Source: Spirochaetales bacterium UBA6872 (GTDB lineage Bacteria > Spirochaetota > Spirochaetia > Sphaerochaetales > Sphaerochaetaceae). From it: DNA of 12,124 bases. A program made the position numbers and the translations under genes. A model generated the notes under the pieces. The model saw only the letters and a list, made by a program, of their open reading frames with translations. It was not told where the DNA came from and did not search any database. This document shows, piece by piece, positions 6,837 through 12,124 of this stretch (its first letter is position 1; the number at the start of each line of letters is the position of its first letter). The stretch spans positions 1 through 12,124 of the forward strand of contig DKCO01000005.1 of NCBI GenBank assembly GCA_002452215.1. The letters run 5' to 3'.

Positions 6837-7615
6837 GCCTTCCTTTCATTAAAGGAGATAGTTGAGAATAGGTGTTCGTTTCCATTTTCGTCAAGGATTC
6901 TGATTGTCTTGTCGTTTTTTCGTCCTGGACCAAACTCGAATACATGGCCGCTTTTCAGGCTTGCTTCATTTCGTTTATTGTAGAGCCTCGCAATGTCATA
7001 TGAGAATGCGTTTATATCATAGTCTTTTCTGAATCTGGCCATCGGAACCATTGTCTTATAAAGTGAAAGCAAGCTTACAGCTGTACCTTTTACGATATTC
7101 TTGTTTGTTGCTATATATGTCTCATAAGCAATTTCGAGCTCATTTGCAAATGCATCTTGGTTGAATGCAGCTTTATCAAGCTTTGCTTGGCTATCAGCAA
7201 TCATGGACGTAAAATAGTCTGGATCCATGCTTTGCACCTTTTTCTTGTTTATATATACATCCTGGTTCTCTGCATCGATCTTTACTTTATATGGGAACAT
7301 CTCATATGTAGGGAATTCCCCGATTGCATTTATCCCTTTCTCTTTGCATGATGTCAAAAGATCATATGCATAACCGCCCTCGTTGAAATATGAGGCAGCG
7401 TCGAAAGAGGACAGGCAAGATTCCATATTGCCAATCGCAGCTTCAAGGTCCTTAGCACTCTGTGAAAAAGATGCAATGTCTTTTCTTGCACTCTTTACAT
7501 CGCCTGATTTCATATCTTTTGCAATCGCTTTAAATAACTTCTGCACTTGTGTGTTTTTATCTTTAAGCACACTCTCTTGCTTCAAATACTCTTCTTTGAA
7601 TTCCTTGTAATTCAT
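6833..7615 (-). CDS. Unrecognised protein with coiled-coil-like N-terminus, gene A of the operon
   Basis: I do not recognise this 260-aa protein. Residues 1-70 are rich in K, E, Q and A with heptad-like spacing and probably form a helical hairpin or coiled coil. A middle section (about 85-125) contains a small beta-like region, FPTYEMFPYKVKIDAENQDVY, and DVYINKKKVQSMDP. The C-terminal third is helical and basic, ending in a beta-like DKTIRILDENGNEHLFS. No signal peptide, membrane segment, zinc cluster or nuclease motif is visible. The frame is open to TTG 7633, but GGAGG (7621-7625) sits five bases before ATG 7615, so I choose that start. It is the first gene of the operon, and its stop overlaps the start of gene B. 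By position it may be the adaptor, DNA-binding or sensor subunit for the two ATPases, which is inference only. Confidence 0.75.
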   Translation of the reverse strand: MNYKEFKEEYLKQESVLKDKNTQVQKLFKAIAKDMKSGDVKSARKDIASFSQSAKDLEAAIGNMESCLSSFDAASYFNEGGYAYDLLTSCKEKGINAIGEFPTYEMFPYKVKIDAENQDVYINKKKVQSMDPDYFTSMIADSQAKLDKAAFNQDAFANELEIAYETYIATNKNIVKGTAVSLLSLYKTMVPMARFRKDYDINAFSYDIARLYNKRNEASLKSGHVFEFGPGRKNDKTIRILDENGNEHLFSTISFNERKA

Positions 7616-7637
7616 CATTGCCTCCATATGCAACAGA

Positions 7638-7669
7638 TTGATGATATATTATCAAGAGACATTCTACAA
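7638..7669 (-). promoter_or_regulatory. Candidate promoter with overlapping 18-bp dyad for the A-B-C operon
   Basis: On the minus strand TTGTAG (7664-7669) and TATCAT (7641-7646) are 17 bp apart and would start transcription near 7634, about ten bases before the GGAGG of gene A. The -35 matches only three of six bases and the -10 five of six. The -10 lies inside the dyad TTGATGATATATTATCAA (7638-7655), in which 16 of 18 positions are symmetric, as in a repressor operator. Confidence 0.4.
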
Positions 7670-7733
7670 TAATTAAAACTTGCCAAGCACCGCATTTATA
7701 TCCTAAAAATGAATTTTTTGGGTTCAATCACAA

Positions 7734-7866
7734 TTTTATGAGATAACGAGAGAGCGAGAGCTACATATGTTTATTTTTTTCAAATCATTTTTTTACTTAT
7801 AAATGAATTTATTTTGAATTTCTTTATTTTTATTACTTATAACTTACAAAAATAAGAATCAAATGA
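7734..7866 (+). repeat. Direct repeat copy A (~130 bp)
   Basis: This AT-rich segment is repeated at 8803-8932 with what I judge by eye as roughly 85% or better identity. Shared blocks include AGATAACGAGAGAG, CTTATAAATGAATTT, TGAATTTCTTTATTTTTAT and a long identical end reading TTATAACTTACAAAAATAAG and beyond. Like copy B it contains a possible plus-strand promoter (TTGAAT at 7814-7819, 18-bp spacer, TATAAC at 7838-7843). No intact gene follows this copy, unlike copy B. Confidence 0.85.
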
Positions 7867-8109
7867 ATGATATGATTTATCTGTGTTGTTCAAGTCTCGT
7901 AATTTCCCTGCTTGGAAGACATTATGGACAACAGGAGGCTTGCTGATGCTACTCGTTTTACCAACACCTATATACGAAGAGCCATTTGAATCTGCTCGAA
8001 TCGCGAAACGTACAGTGATTTGAGCTTGGATCCATTCCCCGACCCTTGGGCCGTGAGATATAATGTTCGAGTATGAGTCATAAACACATTTAGATGGAAT
8101 AATGAGCAT
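7837..8109 (-). CDS. Doubtful small ORF between the direct repeats
   Basis: A 90-codon frame with no recognised family. The central part (GEWIQAQITVRFAIRADSN, then SYIGVGKTSS) looks somewhat protein-like, and the plus-strand frames across 7870-8070 are broken by stops. No clear ribosome-binding site precedes ATG 8109. The frame stays open further upstream without a better start, and the last codons run into direct repeat A. It may be a fragment of a larger lost gene or chance. Confidence 0.25.
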   Translation of the reverse strand: MLIIPSKCVYDSYSNIISHGPRVGEWIQAQITVRFAIRADSNGSSYIGVGKTSSISKPPVVHNVFQAGKLRDLNNTDKSYHSFDSYFCKL

Positions 8110-8163
8110 TTGAACATGCCAGTTGAAGAAAGCGAAGCTGAGGTGCCTTCTGAGGAAGATTAA
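8077..8163 (+). pseudogene. Possible 3' remnant of an unidentified gene
   Basis: After an in-frame stop at 8074 the frame reads to TAA 8161-8163 with an acidic tail, MPVEESEAEVPSEED. Beyond that stop the same frame continues as TRIEEFRKKAGFKEE and on to TGA 8231-8233, overlapping the rhuM-like start. This looks like the C-terminal end of an upstream operon partner broken by a nonsense mutation. The family is not identified. Plus-strand rhuM-like genes often follow type I restriction-modification genes, but nothing here proves that. Confidence 0.3.
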
Positions 8164-8215
8164 ACTCGAATTGAAGAATTCAGGAAAAAGGCTGGATTTA
8201 AGGAGGAAATCCTAT

Positions 8216-8540
8216 TTGAAAAAGAAAAAAGATGAAATAACAATCCGTTCCAGTGCAGTGGAATACCTGATCTATGTTGCTTCTGTTGGCGACAAGCAGG
8301 ACAGTTTTGAAATGCGCTATGAGGATGAGAATATATGGCTGACACAGAAAATGATGGCCACACTGTATGATGTGGATGTTCGTACAATCAATGAGCATAT
8401 TAAGAAGATTTATTCCGACTCAGAGCTTGAGGAAGAGGCAACTATCCGGAATTTCCGGATGGTTCAAACCGAAGGTTCCCGTCAGGTTACACGTGATACC
8501 AAGCACTATAATCTTCAAATGATTATCGCAGTCGGCTTTT
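8216..8540 (+). pseudogene. 5' part of a rhuM-family gene (C-terminus missing)
   Basis: From TTG 8216, with AAGGAGG nine bases upstream, the frame reads KKKKDEITIRSS. It then shows the RhuM signature MRYEDENIWLTQKMMATLYD, the helix-turn-helix-like VRTINEHIKKIYSDSEL, and HYNLQMIIAVGF. RhuM-family proteins are usually about 330 aa. Here homology stops after about 108 residues, where the frame runs straight into GyrI-like sequence. It is therefore truncated. The more upstream TTG at 8123 in the same frame lacks support. Members are often found next to restriction-modification genes or in phage-like regions, and their biochemical role is unclear. Confidence 0.75.
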
Positions 8541-8771
8541 CCAAGGTTGAGTTTTTATCATATAACGAAGGTCTATGTGTTCAATGTATGCATATAGGAT
8601 GTTATGATTGCTAAGACAATTGCATTGATGAATGATTATATCGAACAAGAAGGTTATGTTCTCGATATAAATAATGAACGTCTTCATCATGAAATCTATC
8701 TAAGCGATACAAGAAAGGTTGCACCTGAGAAGTTAAAAACTGTAATCAGGCATCTTATATGTCAAAGATAG
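8541..8771 (+). pseudogene. 3' part of a GyrI-like (effector-binding) domain gene, frameshifted
   Basis: In frame with the rhuM fragment, the sequence KVEFLSYNEGLCVQCMHIG resembles the middle of GyrI-like proteins. The frame stops at TAA 8612-8614, but the homology continues in another frame from about 8604. It reads AKTIALMNDYIEQEGYVLD, then LHHEIYLSDTRKVAPEKLKT, then VIRHLI, to TAG 8769-8771. This is the conserved C-terminus of the family. The N-terminal half is absent and a frameshift lies near 8600, so it is a dead fragment. Intact relatives bind small molecules or act as regulators. Confidence 0.65.
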
Positions 8772-8802
8772 GATAAGCAAGTACTAAGACAAAGAAAAAT
8801 AG

Positions 8803-8932
8803 TTTTATAAGATAACGAGAGAGCAAAAGCTCAGTATGATTTTTTTAAATCATTTTTTTCACTTATAAATGAATTTCTTATGAATTTCTTTATTTTTATC
8901 AGTTATAACTTACAAAAATAAGAATCAAATGA
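8803..8932 (+). repeat. Direct repeat copy B (~130 bp), leader of the DUF4143 gene
   Basis: This is the second copy of the segment at 7734-7866, in the same orientation and 1069 bp downstream. Differences include GCAAAAGC here against GCGAGAGC in copy A, one or two indels in the T-runs, and a -35-like hexamer changed from TTGAAT to ATGAAT. It ends 45 bp before the ATG of the intact ATPase gene. Confidence 0.85.
8880..8909 (+). promoter_or_regulatory. Candidate promoter of the DUF4143 ATPase gene
   Basis: ATGAAT (8880-8885), an 18-bp spacer and TATAAC (8904-8909) predict a start near 8916 and a leader of about 60 bases. The -35 is weak. The same arrangement with a better -35 (TTGAAT) exists in repeat copy A. 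Confidence 0.4.
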
Positions 8933-8977
8933 TAAGCTTTAGTTACATTGTTAATACAGCAAAACTAAGAGTTAAGC

Positions 8978-10207
8978 ATGAGGTTTAAACAAATGATCAA
9001 GCGAGAACTGTATATGAGTCAAATTCGTCCTTTTATGGGTTCTGACCTAATAAAGGTCATAACTGGAATTAGGCGCTCAGGAAAATCAGTCATGCTAGAA
9101 CTAATTAAAGAAGAGCTAATGGAATCTGGTATTAATCCTGAGCAGTTTATTTCTATCAACTTTGAAGATATGATTTATTTCTACCTGCAAACAGCCTATG
9201 CTCTTCATGAAGAAATTTTAAAGAGAGCATCAAAAATCAATGGTAAAGTTTATATCTTTTTTGATGAGATACAAGAGGTTAAAGATTGGGAAAAGTGTAT
9301 TAACTCTCTCCGTGTTTCATTGGATTGTGATATTTACATAACCGGTTCAAATGCCAAATTATTATCAGGGGAACTTGCAACATATTTAGGTGGAAGGTAT
9401 GTTGAATTTGTAATCTATCCATTCTCGTTTAAAGAGTTTATCGAAATATATCATGACAGTGTAGGTAAAGAATCAACATCTATGTGTTTTCAAAAGTATT
9501 TGCTTATGGGGGGAATGCCTTACCTTGCTAATCTAAGGTATGAAGATGCTCCAACTAAGCAATATCTTAATGATTTGTTTAATTCTGTTGAGCTTAAAGA
9601 CATTGTTAAGCGAAATAAAATTAGAGATGTAGAATTATTAGAGCGAATTCTTTCATACATTACTCTCAATGTAGGCACTATTTTTTCTGCAACTTCGATA
9701 GCAAAGTTTTTAAAAAGTGAACATCGAATTGTTGCTCCAGAGACAATTTTGAACTATATCAAATACTGCTGTGATGCATACCTATTGTATCAAGTAAAGA
9801 GACAAGATTTAAAGGGAAAGCAAATTCTTTCTTCTAATGAAAAGTATTACATCGCAGACCATGGCATTCGGGAAGCTGTTTGTGGTGGGAATATGAGAGA
9901 TATTAATCTTGTATTGGAAAATATTGTTTATCTTGAAATGCTGCGTCGAGGATACAATGTAACTGTTGGCAGGATAGGCGATAAAGAGATTGATTTTGTT
10001 TGTTCTAAGCGTAGCGAAAAGCTATATGTCCAAGTGGCTTATCTCTTAGCTTCTGAGGAGACGATTAATCGCGAGTTTGGCGCATATAACAATATACATG
10101 ACAACTATCCAAAGTATGTCGTTTCTCTTGATGAGCTTGATATGAGTAGAGATGGAATCAAGCATCGAAATGTTCGTGATTTTCTTTTGGAAGAAAACTG
10201 GAGTTAG
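8978..10207 (+). CDS. AAA_14/DUF4143-family ATPase
   Basis: The 409-aa protein has a Walker A loop within VITGIRRSGKSVML (about 27-40), Walker B VYIFFDEIQEV, and the sensor block YITGSNAKLLSGELAT followed by LGGRYVEFVIYPFSFKEF. These are all signatures of the AAA_14 (PF13173) ATPase joined to DUF4143. Near the C-terminus GDKEIDFVCSKRSEKLYVQVAY matches the PD-(D/E)XK-like fold of DUF4143, although the usual catalytic lysine is not evident. Members are very common in accessory DNA of anaerobes. Their function is not established. ATG 8978 is preceded by the weak site TAAGAG at six bases. Its leader is direct repeat B. By eye it looks more AT-rich in codon choice than the flanking operon and helicase, consistent with separate acquisition. 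Confidence 0.9.
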   Translation: MRFKQMIKRELYMSQIRPFMGSDLIKVITGIRRSGKSVMLELIKEELMESGINPEQFISINFEDMIYFYLQTAYALHEEILKRASKINGKVYIFFDEIQEVKDWEKCINSLRVSLDCDIYITGSNAKLLSGELATYLGGRYVEFVIYPFSFKEFIEIYHDSVGKESTSMCFQKYLLMGGMPYLANLRYEDAPTKQYLNDLFNSVELKDIVKRNKIRDVELLERILSYITLNVGTIFSATSIAKFLKSEHRIVAPETILNYIKYCCDAYLLYQVKRQDLKGKQILSSNEKYYIADHGIREAVCGGNMRDINLVLENIVYLEMLRRGYNVTVGRIGDKEIDFVCSKRSEKLYVQVAYLLASEETINREFGAYNNIHDNYPKYVVSLDELDMSRDGIKHRNVRDFLLEENWS

Positions 10208-10223
10208 AAAGCAATATTGCTTT
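10208..10223. repeat. Perfect 16-bp palindrome after the DUF4143 gene
   Basis: AAAGCAATATTGCTTT is fully self-complementary and begins one base after the stop codon. The T-run behind it is only part of the palindrome itself, so it is at best a weak terminator. It could also be a protein-binding site. The rest of the gap to the helicase (10224-10375) shows no gene. Confidence 0.4.
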
Positions 10224-10375
10224 AACAATAAAACTCCAATTTGCAATTTGCTTACGAGGTGAATTTTCATAATCATTTATTGGCAGTCTAACCGAAAGAA
10301 GGTCCTTTCGCTTTGGATGGTTTAAAGGCAAGTATAAAAAGAATTCATCTTCATTAGTGTTTTTTCGTTCTATTA

Positions 10376-11887
10376 ATGTGTTATAGTTTCTTTGTGGTTT
10401 TAGAGACATACAAGTGGCAAAATGAGTGCATAGAGAAGTGGTTTTCTTCTGGACAAAGGGGAATTGCTGAGGTTGCGACAGGATGTGGAAAAACAAGAAT
10501 GGCAATTCTTTGTGCAAAGAAATTGATGGAAAGCTGTGAAGGAGAATGTGTCATTTTTGTCATAGTTCCACGGATATCGCTTCTTGGACAATGGCGAGAG
10601 TCGTTGATCAAAGAGGGTATGAACTATAACGATATTGCAACGTACACTAGCCAAAGGAAAAGTTTCTCAACTTTCACGATAATAGTAATTGATTCTGCAC
10701 GCTATATCCTTTCAAGAAAAGTGATTGAGGCTCAAAAGGAAAATAAGCATGTGTTTGTGATTGCTGATGAGTGCCATCATTATACAAGTGATGCAAACAA
10801 GAAAGTCTTCGAGTTTCTTGCATCAGATCAGTTCAATCCAAAGCTTTTCAGCATTTTAGGGCTTTCTGCAACACTTAAAAAATCTGAAAAGAAGGAGCTT
10901 GGGAAAACAATAGGGCCAGTAATATATGAATATGATTCGGCTCGAGCAATTCGTGATGGGATAATATCACAATACAAGCTCTTCAATATTGCAACTTATC
11001 TTGATATCGAAGAAAGCGAGAAGTATGACAATATTTGCTTTGCTATAAAAAAGACCATGGCTATTCTCTACAAACGATATCCGCACATAATGAAGATGAG
11101 AGGTATCTCTTTTGAAGAGATTTTATCGATGATTGCTGATGATGAGCTTGTTGAGAACCTTAAGAATTTGCTTATTAGAAGACGAAAGCTCATAATAAAC
11201 TCGTCATCCCGAATCGAATGCTTTAAAAGACTTATATCCAATCTTCCCAAAGAGAAGATCATTATATTCTCAGAGCGCATCGAGCAAGCTGATATAATCA
11301 AGTCATGCGCAGAGGAAATTTATCCAAACAGCATAGCAATTTACCATAGCCAGATGGACCAGCATTGGAAGAAGAGAGAACTTAGCTCGTTCCGCTCTGG
11401 AGAGAAGCGCATTATTATATCGTGCAAAGCCCTTGATGAAGGCTTGGATGTTCCTTCTGCCGATGTTGCTATAATACTTTCATCGTCTGACAGTGAAAGA
11501 CAGCGAGTGCAAAGGCTTGGGCGTGTTTTGCGAAAGGCGCAGAAAAAGCTGTTTGCTGCAATCTATTATATATATTCAATAGAAACAGTGGAGCGTTCAA
11601 CTTTGTTGGCTACATCTCCAGATGATTTGAAAATCATCGATGTAAAATTTGTCGATGATGAATTTATAAATCCAGAGTATATAGCCCTTGTGCATAAACT
11701 CGTAATTGCAAAGGGGCTAAAAAGCAAGGAAGACAAATGCCATTTTCAAGAAGGCATTATTCGCATAGACTACCTCAAAACTCCTTCTGAGCTTGATGTT
11801 GAGATTGCTGCAGAGAAAGATGATGAGAGGAGAGAGTATCTTAAGCTTATGAAAATGCTCTCTGTTGAAAGATGTTCGCTTTCTTAA
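10376..11887 (+). CDS. Superfamily 2 DEAH-type (XPB-like) DNA helicase
   Basis: The 503-aa protein carries the full SF2 motif set. The Q-tip-like region is YKWQNECIEKWF (12-23). Motif I is ATGCGKT (34-40), Ia VPRISLLGQW (64-73), II DECHH (131-135) and III LSATL (163-167). Motif IV is IIIFSERIEQAD (295-306), V KALDEGLDVPSADV (351-364) and VI QRVQRLGRVLR (376-386). The EGLDVP and QRxGRxLR forms are typical of XPB-like and restriction-type helicases. No nuclease or accessory domain is evident, and the C-terminal ~100 residues are unassigned. The start is uncertain. Neither ATG 10376 nor GTG 10394 has a ribosome-binding site, and homology begins only near residue 10. A TATAGT at 10382-10387 could be a -10 for a nearly leaderless transcript from GTG 10394. 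It is separated from the A-B-C operon only by the repeat-flanked debris and the DUF4143 gene, and probably belongs with that operon. Confidence 0.88.
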   Translation: MCYSFFVVLETYKWQNECIEKWFSSGQRGIAEVATGCGKTRMAILCAKKLMESCEGECVIFVIVPRISLLGQWRESLIKEGMNYNDIATYTSQRKSFSTFTIIVIDSARYILSRKVIEAQKENKHVFVIADECHHYTSDANKKVFEFLASDQFNPKLFSILGLSATLKKSEKKELGKTIGPVIYEYDSARAIRDGIISQYKLFNIATYLDIEESEKYDNICFAIKKTMAILYKRYPHIMKMRGISFEEILSMIADDELVENLKNLLIRRRKLIINSSSRIECFKRLISNLPKEKIIIFSERIEQADIIKSCAEEIYPNSIAIYHSQMDQHWKKRELSSFRSGEKRIIISCKALDEGLDVPSADVAIILSSSDSERQRVQRLGRVLRKAQKKLFAAIYYIYSIETVERSTLLATSPDDLKIIDVKFVDDEFINPEYIALVHKLVIAKGLKSKEDKCHFQEGIIRIDYLKTPSELDVEIAAEKDDERREYLKLMKMLSVERCSLS

Positions 11888-12009
11888 GCTTACGAAGGCA
11901 GCCGTGGTTTTCTTGTATTTGATTTTGGCCACTTTTGCCCCCTATGCAAACTGAAAAAACCATTCATACTGTTATAGCTTGGCCGAGCTTGTGCTAAGAT
12001 GTAGGAGAT

Positions 12010-12124
12010 ATGAAGAACATGAGAACATCGATTTCCAGTTTCAAGAGGATTCGCGAGGGCAATGGGCTCTACATCGACAAGACGGAGTATGTCCATAGGA
12101 TGGTTTCAGATCCAGAAGGGGGCA
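12010..12124 (+). CDS. N-terminus of an AAA-ATPase-like (PF09820) protein, 3' truncated by window
   Basis: The first 38 codons include SFKRIREGNGLYIDKTEYVH, the characteristic N-terminus ('F..IR....YVDKT') of AAA-ATPase-like proteins that carry a C-terminal PD-(D/E)XK nuclease-like domain in complete members. GGAG at 12004-12007 lies two bases before ATG 12010 and eleven before ATG 12019, so either could start. TGCTAAGAT at 11992-12000 resembles an extended -10 but is too close to the start to use the ribosome-binding site. The family is abundant and often multicopy in anaerobes; its function is unknown. The stretch 11888-12009 holds no gene and no clear terminator for the helicase. Confidence 0.75.
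   Translation, partial: MKNMRTSISSFKRIREGNGLYIDKTEYVHRMVSDPEGG

Noticed and set aside
8123..8215. N-terminal extension of the rhuM-like frame from TTG 8123
   Set aside because: It is a lysine- and leucine-rich read of DNA that fits better as the tail of another gene in a different frame. The good ribosome-binding site points to TTG 8216.
7734..8932. Integron-style attC sites at the ~130-bp repeats
   Set aside because: The repeats lack the paired RYYYAAC/GTTRRRY core sites and the overall folded-arm symmetry of attC sites, and no integrase is in the window.
10290..10332. Hairpin CGAAAG/CTTTCG with outer AACC/GGTT before the helicase as a terminator
   Set aside because: No T-tract follows the stem, and it is as likely to be a chance or leader structure; I could not assign a role.
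10158..10517. A 119-aa minus-strand frame across the helicase start
   Set aside because: It overlaps the end of the DUF4143 gene and the conserved helicase motif I on the opposite strand, and it has no recognisable family.
1..12124. CRISPR array
   Set aside because: No short regularly spaced repeat series was seen; the only strong direct repeats are the two ~130-bp copies.

Overview
This is a low-GC bacterial window with strong GGAGG-type ribosome-binding sites, compact overlapping operons and many accessory or mobile-DNA genes. The gene types (LUD-domain protein with a cysteine-rich tail, HipA, DUF4143 and PF09820 ATPases, IS110 debris) recall anaerobic host-associated Spirochaetota or Firmicutes. 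The sequence alone does not settle the taxon. It reads as an accessory or defence island next to an initiator tRNA gene.

Left part (1-3487): the tail of a probable hipB antitoxin overlaps a complete hipA kinase-toxin gene. A convergent LUD-domain (LutC/YkgG-like) gene follows, then tRNA-fMet with its own near-consensus promoter and rho-independent terminator. Next, on the minus strand, comes an ATPase_2/DUF234 protein with a PD-(D/E)XK-like C-terminus, preceded by a 20-bp inverted repeat that could be an operator. An IS110-family transposase remnant (3703-4129) lies upstream of it. It has lost its start codon, its middle and its reading frame.

Centre (4308-7669): the most interesting part is a minus-strand, translationally coupled three-gene operon. 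In transcription order it encodes an unrecognised 260-aa protein with a coiled-coil-like N-terminus (A), a BrxC/BrxD-like P-loop ATPase (B) and a second, divergent BrxC/BrxD-like ATPase (C). It has a candidate promoter with an overlapping 18-bp dyad and ends in a clear terminator. To the right, on the plus strand, is an XPB-like superfamily-2 helicase (10376-11887). Paired BrxD-type ATPases plus a helicase recall BREX type 2 (BrxD/BrxHI) and Shango (ATPase plus helicase). However, no methylase, PglZ, nuclease or TerB protein is visible, so a separate defence-like module is a reasonable hypothesis.

Between the operon and the helicase lies inserted or scrambled DNA. Two imperfect ~130-bp direct repeats (7734-7866 and 8803-8932) bracket a gene graveyard: a doubtful minus-strand ORF, the tail of an unknown gene, the 5' part of a rhuM-like gene, and the 3' part of a GyrI-like gene joined to it in frame and then frameshifted. 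The second repeat supplies the leader of an intact DUF4143-type ATPase (8978-10207). The window ends inside a PF09820-type AAA-ATPase-like gene.

The hypothesis worth testing is that A, B, C and the helicase act together on invading DNA. The ATPase pair would be the loading or remodelling engine, protein A an adaptor or sensor, and the helicase the translocase. Everything about this joint function is inference from gene families and adjacency.
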